Assembly: GCA_024362935.1 (NCBI GenBank)
Contig: JANCRA010000040.1
Coordinates: forward strand, 868,001 to 932,000
DNA from: Setophaga petechia
Lineage: Eukaryota; Chordata; Aves; Passeriformes; Parulidae
Direction of reading: 5' to 3'
Length of the DNA stretch: 64,000 bases
A program made the position numbers and the translations under genes. The notes under the pieces were generated by a model. It did no database searches. It was given only the letters and a program-made list of their open reading frames with translations, and was not told the DNA's origin. The stretch's first letter is position 1. Each line of letters starts with the position of its first letter. Shown one piece after another: positions 48,401 through 60,400 of this stretch.

Positions 48401-51260
48401 GTTTGACTATAATGCAAAGAACAATCCATAGCATGAAAGGAAAGAACAGCTGGGAGTTGGAATAGTGTAAGCTGAAATGTCAGACAGTAGCCAGACAAAG
48501 TGAGCCAGGGACTGTCTGAAAAACAGAGGGGGGAGAAGAAAAAGTAAGAACTAAGCACTGTCAACAAAGTCTACAAAATGGTCCAGCTGTTCACTCTCAT
48601 CATAACTAAAAAAATAAGACGAGAATTCCAGGGCTGAGGATTAAATTTATGAAGAGAAGAAAACCTGAATGGAAAAAGTGAATAGTATTTCAGACAAAGC
48701 AGACCCTGCACGGAAGTCTTTGTTCGGAAATAACTTGGAAAGCACAACAGTGGGTTCCAGGCAAAACGCACATCCCTCCACAACCTTTCTTATAAAAGGC
48801 CAAAAGGAATCTTAATACACTGAATTAAGCAGACTTTTACAGAAAACATGGTTTGTGTAATTTCATTGTTTCAGGCTGAGCATTAATGTCCTAGACAGAT
48901 AAATAGATTTAGAGAATTTGAGAGAAGGCATATCCAGCACTGCAGAACGGGCTAAAAGGTGAACAAATTTCACCACAAATCTCTGCTAAAACCTGAAAGG
49001 AAAGCCCAAAGGACTTCTGATATACTGTAAATAGTCAGCCAGTTCCTAGAGTCTTAAGTGATGTCTGGTCTTTTGTTCAGACAATGGACAATTGAATCCA
49101 AGATGAACGGTTCCCAGGATTACGTGCACGCTGAGCAGCACAGAGGGAAAAAGAAGTGTTAGAGAGGTTAATTCAGAGACATGCTTACCTCCCAAACAAA
49201 GGCATTCAGCAGTACAGAACGTGATTAGGGACTCTTCAAGAAATACAAATAATGTCATTCACATTGCATAAGCAGCTGGGACTATGTATGTGCACATATT
49301 TAGGAAATAATAATGAATGCACCTTCTTCTCTTTGATTTTTTTTTCTTTTTCCTTTGAATAACATCTCCTGTCCAATGATCTCTTAGGAGCAAAGCCAAC
49401 TAAATAGCTAGCAAAATGATTGATTTAGAAGTTGCTTTGTTTCCATTGTCTATGAGATCACTCCAGGCATTCAGCAACCTAATCTGTTAATTCCTGTATC
49501 AGTAAGTATATTACAAATCAGGAATAAAACCCATAAATGATTAGTGAGGGAACTTCATATTCTTTAGATTAAACTAATTATGAGTGTGGATTTCATTAGT
49601 GATAGGACAGCACTGAAACATCATTCATAGTTATTCATCCATACTCTGGTACCCAAAGATAACACTTGCAAATGTCAGGGTAATAATAGGATAAACAGGT
49701 TGAACTAATATCCAAAACAGCATGTCATCTGGGTTTTCAATATTTACACTTGGTGCCGCTTAAATGAGTAGGATGCGATGAAGAGGAGTGCCAGATATCG
49801 AAAGCTTTCATAAATCTCTCACTTTTATCACAGTCATGGTGCATTTGTGTATGTCATCCAGCAGTTCTTGCTTTTGTTTATGTCCAGCAGCTTCATCACC
49901 TTTGCCAAACATGCCTTGAAGTATGCTAATCCACTTGGATTTTTTCTTTTTTAATTTATTTTGCTAGATAAATATCCACCCCATCCATCTCTCCTAACTT
50001 TCCCAGTCTTTCTGTATATTTGCTTTGCCGCTCTCCTTACCTGCAAGATTACAGCTATAATCATGGATAGGGCCAGATTCCCAGGGAAACTGAATGGACT
50101 GTGGTTCAGCAGGCAAGGAGGCATGTCCAAACAGGATCCTAGGCCCCACGTAAAGGCCTCACAGAATGATGTCCATGTACACAAAAGCCAGACCTGCATC
50201 AGGCAAAATTTGCATGGTTTAAATTATGAGTGGGAGTGTAACAGTGGGAAGACAGCACACAATAGTGGAAGAGGTGTGAGCCTGTGAGGACACTGAATTT
50301 CCCTGCTCAGTAGCCTTCAAAGTGTCTCAGTGATATTTCAAGCTGCTCATGTAGCAGGTATAATCTTGATACTGACATGGTTCACTTAAAATGAACCCAA
50401 ACCTAGATGGACATTTTAGGGACATTTAGCTGATCAAGGATGTTAGAAAAATAACTCTTTTGCTAAACTTAAGTCTGTGGTATTCCAAAACATCCCCGTT
50501 GCTCTTCAAGAGAAGAAATCACTACTTTGACTTACATCTTCTTATGATCAAGAACATACATCTTACCGACCCTTATTCTGATTGGCTGTTTGAGACTTCT
50601 CATGTTGTCATTTATACCTGTGTTTTAACCCATTTTGTGGGTTTCAAGGCCACTCAGTTTGCCCTGCATGGTGACTTTGATACCCAAAGGTTTTCAAAAG
50701 CAGCAGCCAGTGTCAGGACAACACTTGCTGGTTCAGCATCTCAGTTGAAAATTGTGCTACAAATGCAGGAGAGACCATATTGGCATTTAGCATTCATCTA
50801 TAACCTCATTGACATAAGAAATACCTTCACCATGGGAATCCATGGGGATCCTTTTCCAGTTCCAGGTGGACAAGAGGTGTAGTTCCTCTTTGATACACAT
50901 GACAGTGTGGCCATACAACCACCTGTGTGTAACCCAGGTATGGACCCACAGACCAAGCCTAGATGATCAAGAAGGAGAAGGAAGGGCTGTGCAGGATAGA
51001 GGAGATGGTGCCTAGGACCTGGCATTCACACTGTGCATATCTAAGGGGTTTCTTGCAGAGGACCTCCAGTATGGTCCTCTTGAGCCCAGCAGATGGAATG
51101 TGCTAGTTGCGCACATTTTCTGGGTTGGTGTCAGCCAAGAAAAATTCAGACCAGGATCTGCAAACCTTCTATGGGATGCGAACCAATGCATAAACAGGGA
51201 GACTCAGTTCAAAACCAGGCTCCTGATCTATAAATATAATACCCTTAGATTAGCTCAGAA
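42481..51260. other. Unannotated stretch with one GC-richer patch
   Basis: The 43260-43790 patch is less AT-rich and has a 108-residue frame (43268-43594) with several cysteine and histidine residues but no spacing that fits a zinc finger. The 45444-45848 frame (134 residues) and 50460-50882 frame (140 residues, opens on TTG) are also unrecognised. A 24-base near-palindrome lies at 45761-45784. No transposon consensus was recognised. Confidence 0.5.
45761..45784. repeat. 11-bp inverted repeat, 2-base spacer
   Basis: AAAATGTTGTT (45761-45771) and AACAACATTTT (45774-45784) are exact reverse complements separated by TT. The compact form could be a protein-binding palindrome or chance in AT-rich DNA. 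Confidence 0.65.
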
Positions 51261-51261
51261 A

Positions 51262-51405
51262 GCTGATAGTAGCTCAGTTAGTTAGAACACGGAGGTAATA
51301 ATGCCATGGTCATGGGTTGATCCTGTCGTATGGGCCATCCACTGAAGAGTTGAACTTGACCATGCTTGTGGATCCCTTCCAACTAGGAATATTCTGTAAT
51401 TCTAT
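51262..51405 (+). mobile_element. TguSINE1-like tRNA-Ile/CR1 SINE
   Basis: The head (about 51262-51337) aligns with tRNA-Ile from end to end. It has an A-box region TAGCTCAGTTAGTTAGAAC, an anticodon-side GGTAATAATGCC, a B-box-like ATGGGTTGATCCTGT and a final TATGGGCCA. The tail (51338-51405) reads GAACTTGACCATGCTTGTGG and ATCCCTTCCAACTAGGAATA, then ends in ATTCTGTAATTCTATATG, the CR1-type terminal octamer. This is the reported structure of the passerine SINE TguSINE1, which uses CR1 reverse transcriptase. Mutations in the stems make a working tRNA unlikely. A second TAGCTCAG copy lies 19 bases upstream at 51251-51258; whether that is chance or a partial head duplication is unclear. Confidence 0.85.
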
Positions 51406-54400
51406 ATGAAAATGTTAACACCAACAAAACAATAAGTGAATCTTTGTGTGGGAGGTCAATGTGCAGAGTACTGTGTATTTCCACAACATTTTATCCTTTT
51501 GCCCTTCAGAATATATTGGCAGCATGCACACTGTCTCCTGGGAGCAGTGCTTTGCCTCTGTTTGCACCTGAATAATAGCTAGGAGTTACTTAGGAGAACG
51601 GTATTTTTAACATGAGCCAAAAACATGCCAAGAGCCATTCCGAAAATTGAACATTTAAACAATGTAGATGACAGAGCCCAAGTACCTCAAATATGCTGCT
51701 TGGCAGGATTTAGTGCTGGTGCAGATGTAGTCCTGGTTTCACAGTTTCCCTCTCAGGGTGCACCCAAAACCAGGTCGCAGGACTGATTCCCTGATCCAAG
51801 TATAGCAAAGCCATGAACAGACCCAAAGTTTTGGAGGGATGAATGTTTGCTCATTTTGTTGACCTATGCAGCACCAAGGAGAATATTTGGCCTTTAGTAA
51901 CAAAGACATAACTAAGGTAACATTTTAACTGTGATCAGTACTGAACTGCTTTGAGTTAAAAATGCCTGAAGTCTGTATTGTTATTTTAGAGAAACTGTCA
52001 GATGCAATAGGCTGGTCACCTTTAACCAAGAACAATTAGTTCTCAGAGTGAATTGACAAAGTCTTTAGAAAAGTGGGTGGAATTGATTAGCTGCTGATGT
52101 GTTCTTTTTACTTTCTTTATCTAGCCAAACAGCAGTGATTTCATCAGAATAACTGATGTTAAGAAATACTAGAAAGAACATCAGTAGAGAAAACACCACA
52201 TTTTCATAGTAGAAAGGACTGAAACACTCCTCTAGCTGCCCTTATGGTAGCGACAGACATTTGTCCACTTTATAGGATCACATCTCATCTCCTCCCAAAT
52301 TTTGTCAACTTCTATCTGCCTGCACACAGGACAGCATGGTTAATTCAGTTAATTCCTGCTGCCCTTCCATCCTCAGGCCTAAGATCTACAAAAGCAAAAG
52401 GAACAAAACACACAGCCTTCACCTGTAGTACCAGAAACTGACCTTGAGGTCCTACCTCCAGTATGCTTAAAAGTCGGGGCTTTGAGGGCAAAAGATAAAA
52501 AGTCTGGATTCAACTGAGTGTGAATGTTTTATGATATCTTTGTAATCCTGCATGCTGGCACCACAACAGCACCTCTGATCTTTGCCATTATCTCAGCTGT
52601 CCATGTGAAATAAATGAAAGATGCATCTTTGCAGAGCAGACCGCCTGAGTGGCATATTCTTGCTAGACACTGCTGTGCTTGGAGAGGAAAAAATAATTTC
52701 CACACAAAAGTCACACATCCATAGAACGTGAAATGAAAGAGTATGGCACAAAAGTTGCTTCAGTGTTTTAATTTTCAGTTTCTGTAAATAACATACAGGA
52801 AGAAATTCCACATACTGCTTTGGACTGATAGATAAAGTTGGAGCTGTTTCAGAAGATGACGGATGGACTCTATTCCTAGGCACACGAGGCTGGGACAGAA
52901 GAGATATGAGTTCTGACAGCACTGCCAAAGATTTCTGTCATGATGTCAGACGTTCTTGTTAATCTCTTGCTACCTCAGCTCCCCATCTCCAGTCCTGCTG
53001 ATGGATTATTTTCTTCCTTTCTGCTGTGAGCAGCATATCGTGTACTTGTACAGCAGCTGGTGCAATGGACCAAGCCTGGAATGGGAGACCTGGGGCTGAG
53101 GTGCATTAGAGGAAACCAGCACAGAACACAGTCAAAATACCAATATCTTCCTAAATTGCATTTATGCAGTCCAAACTACTGTTTAAACCTAAGTTAGACA
53201 AGTTTTTAACCAGAATCCTGCAATATTTAGCCATCTTAGCTGTCCATCTAGCTGTCTTCTTAATCCAGGACACATATTCCTATACAATTACTAAATCTTT
53301 TTGGAAAGAAGAGCATCTGGTGTTTCATTTGTACTGACACTGCACTGGAACCTCACCTTTTCCTCATGCCAGAAGGGATTTCAAGGCAGATGCTACCAGA
53401 ACACATTGATTTCCTCTAAATAAAACATTTAGTACCACTGCAGAGCAAGTGGCTTTTTAAGCCACTGGGATATGGTGAAGTCTTTAGCAGCTCCATGCTC
53501 AATGAGCCTCCAGGGATATATTGTCAGAAGGGGCAGATGAAACAGGTGTGTGATGAGGTCGTATATTTTCCCATTTCTTTTGGATTCCTTTATTTTCACA
53601 AAAGACTAGGTCGTGCCCTGTGTTGCTCTTCCCTCTTTGTTATTAATTTCCACAATTTCTATCACCAGGAAACGCTTAGTTCTCAGTTCCCAAAATTGGA
53701 AAAGAGCACATAAATTACTGGTACCACCCACCCTGGTGTTTTCCAGATTAAAATGACTGTTGCTGCAACTGTTGCCATCAAGCATAGCCAGACCAGCTGT
53801 TAGAGCCAACAAAACACAGGCACAGACAAAAAAAGCCAAAGCTAGACCAGAACAAAAAGACCAAGCCAAATGGCAGACAAAGTTGAGCACCCACACTCAG
53901 GCTGAAGCTCTGCCCCAACAGAAACAAAAGTTGATGGTCCCTGTCCTCAGCAGGGAGTCCTGTCTCTCCAGTAAGTGCTGCAGCCACTGGGTGCCAGGAA
54001 CTCCCCACTCTTCCCTGTGCATGTAAGTATCATATTTACACACTTTTAGAGAAAAAGCATAAGTTTGTGAGGTCTGCAAAAGGTAGTAAGGCTGAAGATT
54101 CCTGGCAATTGTATGCTGGGAAGGTGACAAATACCATTAGGTCTTACAGCACCTGTTAAACCTGCTGGAGATGAGGTCCATGCTCGATGTGCTGATGAAC
54201 AGCAGATGGGGCATCATGTTAGGGTTATGGAAGCATCACTGTTGTGTTCATGTAGCATTCCAGTAGAGATACAGCATTGAAGCATTGCCAATTGCCAGCC
54301 ATTCGTTTCTTCATCTGCTCTTTCATTTCCATCCTCAGAAGAACCCTGGCATTTCCCTCCCACTCCCCATTTCTTTGTTAGAGCCCAGGGACTCCTGTAA

Positions 54401-57400
54401 CCAGCCTATTTCTGAACCTTGTTTTCTAGTTGTCTTGGATCAATTTTTGCCTATTTCAGGTTGAAAAATCTCCAGTCCTTCTCTAATCCCTGATTTTATA
54501 GCGCAGCGTGCACCTTGGTCCCAACTCATTCTTCCAATTATTACTGGAATAGGCATAGTAATTAATGAAAAGTTTATAACTGAAAATAAAGTAGTGTTTC
54601 TCTCTGCATAAATTCCATAGAATTCCATAGAAGGCAAGGGCCGAAAATGCCAGTATATGAGGCCACTGTTACAGCTTTTTATCTGTGTATGTGAGTACTA
54701 GTCTGGGCTTTTCTTATTTTTCTAATCTACATAGCATGGACATTTTTATACTGTCTGTAAATTATGGATTTTCTTTCCAGATATCAGCACATCCTGCCAG
54801 GGTCTGAGGCAGTTAGCAATTACAGTAATTTACCTTCAGATTTAGCAAGGCTTTATGTTTGTGGGAATAAATGAATTTTTGATAGAGTAGCTAAACAAAG
54901 AAAAAAAAGGTAAAGAAAAAATCAATGAGGTTGACTTAAGAGATTCCTTTCTTTTGTCTTCCTCTTTCCATTACCTAAAGAATGATATAATGTATATTGG
55001 ATAAAATAAATGTCTCAGTTAAATACAAAGTAAGTTTTTTGCTCATTCTCAAGTATTTATTTCTAAAGTTGGATTCGTTTGCTCCAGGTTTTTTTCCATC
55101 TTAAACTTATAAAGAAATAATTCCAAACAGGAATTCAACTTAACTTCAAAAGTACTTTTTAAATCCACTTTTTTCCTCCATTTTCTTTAGTTAAACTATG
55201 TTGTTTAATTCAACCTGAATTAGCACATCTTGATGCTTGCTTTGGGGAAAAATAACTATTAGTCAAAAAATGTTGTCATAGTCCACCCATAACTGGAAGG
55301 GGTGTTGAGTGAGACAGCTTTGGGGTGCCTCTCAAGGGCATCTGTCACAGCCCCTGCCCTGGCTGTGCTTGAGCTCTGCCATGACCAGGGACAGGCCAGC
55401 AGCTACGGTGACAAAGCTGCACCTCTGAGCACACGGGCTCCTTTATGTCCCCAGATGTGACATCTTGCCATAGAGCACAAAAGGAAATGGGAGTGAGTAA
55501 GGGATTTTAAAAGGAATTTGACATTTCTAATCACAACCTATCTTGTAGCCTGCTCCTTTCACATCCAGCAAGACTCAAGGAGGTGAGAAAAACTGAAGCA
55601 CACTGGAAGGTTTGCCCCAGACAAGAGATAAGGCCAAGCTATTTAATATTTAAAGCTTCAGAGCTGACTGCCCTCAAAGTGAGCTCCTGGCCTTCTCTGC
55701 TGGCCTCTTCCATGCAGAGTTATTCTCTCTAAATCCCTGCACCTCATACCAGGACTTTTACAATTGTCATAGTTCTCTCAAATCCCTTCTCTTCTGGCAT
55801 TGCTGTGAGCTAGCTTTCTCCCCAAAACCAACAATAAACAATAGAAACAGGCACAAGAAGAAATCAAGAAAAAAACAGAAGATAAGTATGAATTTTCTAT
55901 CTGCTGAAGGAATACATCCCAGTGGAAAAATAATAACAACTGCACAATTAACTGAGAAGAGATTCCTGGTTTGAAAGCTCACAATGCATTTGTTACAGAG
56001 TCTTAATGATTACATTTATCACACCACAGTCATTGAAGAAGGTAAGGCCAGAAAATAAAACAATATATTTTGAAGGCAGCTAATCACATTAATTAATTAT
56101 TAAACAATGCTCATGGACTATCTAAAACCAGCATGGTTTCTGGTGATGTCACATTCATTAGAAAGCTCTTCCCATTGCTGAACAGTAGGAGTGGGGCACT
56201 GTGACATTAACCAGTAACTGTGGCGAGCAATAACCTCTTTCATGGAGCTGTGGGTGTGCATGATTAAAAAATAAATAGGGGATCCATTTTCCAACTCCTT
56301 CTAAGACAAAGAGAAGAAGGGAAATATTGGCGAATATAAGGAAAAATTATTTCTTTTTCTTCTAGCCCAGCTAATTTTAATTTAGGTTTTTGTAAACCAC
56401 AAGCATAGAAAGATATATCCATTAGATAATGTACCAAGAGGGAGAAACAAAGACTGAAAAAGATTTTAAAATGACAAAGAATGTACTGTGCCCTCAATAC
56501 AGGTATGAGAGAATTATTAGGAGAAGGAAAGTAAGTGTTCATGGGACCAGACTGAATGTCTTCACTGGGACTGATCAGGTTATTTCAGCAGAACAGATTT
56601 TCCATTAGTAAATGTGATTACTTCTGTATTGATATACTCTGTGGAAATATACAGAATTTGATTATGGTTTAGTGGGGAAAAACAAGAAAATGTTTCTATT
56701 GTCCTTAAAAGTTTGTTTTGTTATAGTGAAAATACATCAGATCTTGCTTCAACTTTCATACTGTATTAATCTCATTCTTGCATATATTGATATTATAATT
56801 AATATGTACAGCATGTTTACCTTCTTGCACGAGAATGTTACAAAAAATTAAACTTGTAACTAGTTGAATTTAAGTATGCTGGCAACTTTATTTATGAGAC
56901 AGTTCAATGTTTCATATCATGATTTTGCTGGACAGCAAAAAACCAAGCATCGTCTAAAGACCCCTGTTGAAGGCAAGTCTGTAATTTAGGTGCATACAGG
57001 TGTGGGGAAATATATACTAGACTAATCCATATTCCTGGGAAAAAATTGCCTAAATCAATAATAACTTAGTATTAATAAATATTAATTAGTTTACTAAATG
57101 ACTTAGTAAACTCCTTAGGTATTCTTAGTCACTAAAATCCTGGATAAGGGAGACTGCTGCCTGAAGTCATACAGTATCATCCTTGTTCTGCCCAGGGAGA
57201 AGTTGTATCTGCTGCTGCTGATGGCTGTACCTGATGAACAGAAGAGGTTGGGTGCACTGGGTGTCCCCCCAGCAACCAGCAGAGACAGCTCTGCCCTCCT
57301 GCCTGTACTCCCAGCCCTGCCTGCCCTGGAGGCACAACCACCCCTGTGTCCCTGCTGCCCATTTCTTCCTGCACATGCAGGGAATATCCATATACACCAC

Positions 57401-60400
57401 CAGGAGATAAAATATCTGACTCACTTTCTGTGCTGGTGTTCTTCAGACATGGATGGTGTGGTCAGGCTTCTGCTCCACATCCACATTAACACAGAATTGG
57501 AGGCATGAAAATGGGAACCTGCAGGAGCTGTGCTTTAAACCCTGGGACTGAGACCCAGACTTTGAAAGGATTAAATGGCTAATTCTAACTGAAAACAGTG
57601 GAAATTTGGAATACAAACACTTTTAAAAATATCACCTTTTTTAGCAGACATGGAAATAAAATCCTCATATATTCAGACCAAAAAAAAATTACTAGCTTAG
57701 TGAAGTAAGCTTCTGCTGGAATTTTCTCAGACTTCTGCTTGCATTTTTGTATTTCTGAAGACAGTTGGAATGTAAACAACCTCCTGGAAATTCACCCAGA
57801 GTGTTAGCTGCAATTTTTGCTGCTAATGATACAAGTTTGCTGACAATCACCCGCAGTTGTGTGTCTTTAATGGCAGCTTGCCTCTTAGCAGAGTGACGGC
57901 GCACTGACAGATCTCTTTACCCCCCAGTCCAAAGGTGAGACAGCAGCATTTACAGGTGTTCCAAAGCCTGGCATCTCAAGGTTCAGTCCAAGCATACTTG
58001 TGGCATTTAGAGACTGACTGGGCTGCTGAAGGGGAGCACAGTGTGCAGAGCACAGGTATCACACACCCATGTTCAGGCAACAGAATTGCATCTTACATCT
58101 ATGTTAACAGCAGTGTGCGCTCTGCACCCAGCTCATCTGGATCCTATCATCAAAACAAGTCATCATTTTTTCTGAATTGAGCCAGTTGAGATTCTTGGGG
58201 CTTAGTGGATTAGGAAGGTCCTAAAAATAATTGATGAGACTGTGACTATTAAAAGGTGTAACTTAGACTGCTGGTCAGTGGAAAAATGCTCCTGTTCTTG
58301 GTCTTCTCTGAACTACAGGCCCAAGTATGATTTTTGCTAAGAAAACTTGTGTTGAAGTGCAAACACAAAACAGTTCTGGCAGCAGGGACAGCAGCTGCAG
58401 CTAACCCTGAGTACTCTACTACTAGTAATACTTACAGCTACTAGTGTTAGCTGCCAACACACCTGTACACGTCTAAATGCAGGTGTCTGAATCTGGAGTG
58501 AAAACTGCTCCTACATGGTAGACACCTCTCAGGGAGTCTGATTGTCTAAAGTATGCTTCTTGCAACATTTGATACGTGGCAGAGTACCTCGCTGGGCCTC
58601 CAGCTGCCATTCCAGAAAAGAGAACTATTTACCTAAAGTAAGTTGCCACAGCTTACAGTCCCATGAGGATTTCTTGGTAATCCTTATCATCCAAAACCTG
58701 TGTTTAAACAGCTAAAGCCCTTCCCAATGCTACATTAACTGAACCCCAAATGGAGTAACTGTACCAGGACAGAGAATATTCATTCAATCGCTCTCCTATT
58801 GGAGTCAACAACACAAAAGGCTTTTATTTTTCTAAATATCCATTTGTTTTTGCATGTTTCATTTGTTTGCTTAAAATAAATGCAAATAAATACAGAATAA
58901 CGCCTTCTATATAAAACATAAGACATAATACCACCATCAGAGTGTAGAATTTTAATTTCAAAATACTTTCACTTAGTGTGTTTGTCACTTCTTTTAAGGT
59001 CCAGTTTGATTTTAGCTTAAGTGACGTTTAATCATTGTATTATTGAATCAAATTCATCTGTACTAACTCAAAAGCACTACCTGTCTTTTCCAATAGAAAT
59101 CTATCTACTTTATTTTCTCTTACATTGTTTAATTTAACTCAATGTAGATACCTGCCTGTTATTTCCTAAAAAATGTACTGCAACTTGTTTACACCAAAAA
59201 AGCAAGCAAAAAAAAAAATAACCTCATAATGCAGGAGTCAGATGTTTTCTTTTTGTTTCTTAATATTTTTTTCTTTTATTAAAAAATCATTAAATAATTC
59301 CAACAAACCTGCTGAGGATAAGGAATTAGATAAATGGACTGAGTTCAGCAAAAGCAGCTTTGACATGTAGTAGGACTCTGTTGTTACACAGTGCTCCTGT
59401 TTACAGCATATTTTGTCTTTATTGTAAGGCAGAGTTCAGGCTGCATATATATCCTATTGAGCCAGACACTGCTTCTCTTCCACTTAACTCTTCTTAATAT
59501 GACAGCATTTTACTTGCCAGTAGTATTATTATTGAGACATCTTCCCTGTGATTTGAAGGATTTGTTTATGTGAGGTTTTTAAAGACTGCTCCAATTTTAG
59601 TCTTCTCTCCTTGCCATGACAGAGATCAAATCTAAGAGAAATTACCCCTGTTTTGTATAGAGTTACATCTCCTCTTGTGATTCTGTAGATGCAGATGCAG
59701 ATGTGCCTCCCATACCTATCAGCAGAGTGCCTGCAACAGGATGGCTTTGCAAGGCACTCATGTCTCAGAGATCCAGTCTTCATCCATGGGGCGGGGGGGA
59801 GTCCTAGTCTGGCAAAGGCTAAAAGTACATGGGAACAACCACACCATTTCAGGGTTTTACACTAGGTGGTCTATGAAGGATGCAGGAGGGGATAGTGAGA
59901 GCATTAAACAAAACAGTACACAGGTGCAGCTGTGAGTCCTGGTCACAGTAAGCATCAGCAGCGCCCTAGCACAGCTCTAGACCTGGTGCAGGTCTGGGCC
60001 AGCATTCCCACTCTCACCCTGGGGCTGTCCCCAATAGTTTTTGGGGAGAAACAGGCTGAGTCACAGGCATATGAGCTGCAAGTTGTGCCATGCCATTCTT
60101 CAGCAAGACAAGAAAACAGTCCCTCAGACATTTTACTTACTGATATGAACGTCACCTTAGCAACGAATCAATTTTCTGCAAAGACTCAGCAGAGCCTCTA
60201 AGCAATTTCTTCATCCCGATGAGTTCCTGATCGTAGCTTCTGGAGGGATTTTTTTTCACATGGCTTCACAATTGGCCTAAAGGCTTTGTTAGATTGAGAC
60301 CTAAACAAATATTGAGACCAAAACTGGCATTAACTTTTCTATGCAGAAATAACCACCATGGTTTCTTCAAAATATCAGGTTTTTATTCCCTAACCTAACA

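Noticed and set aside
51262..51337. Possible functional tRNA-Ile gene
   Set aside because: Stem mismatches, an altered B-box and a fused CR1 tail show it is a SINE head.
52205..52245. Possible CR1 3' end (TTTTCATAGTAGAAAGGACTG)
   Set aside because: The similarity lasts only about 25 bases and no CR1 body follows.
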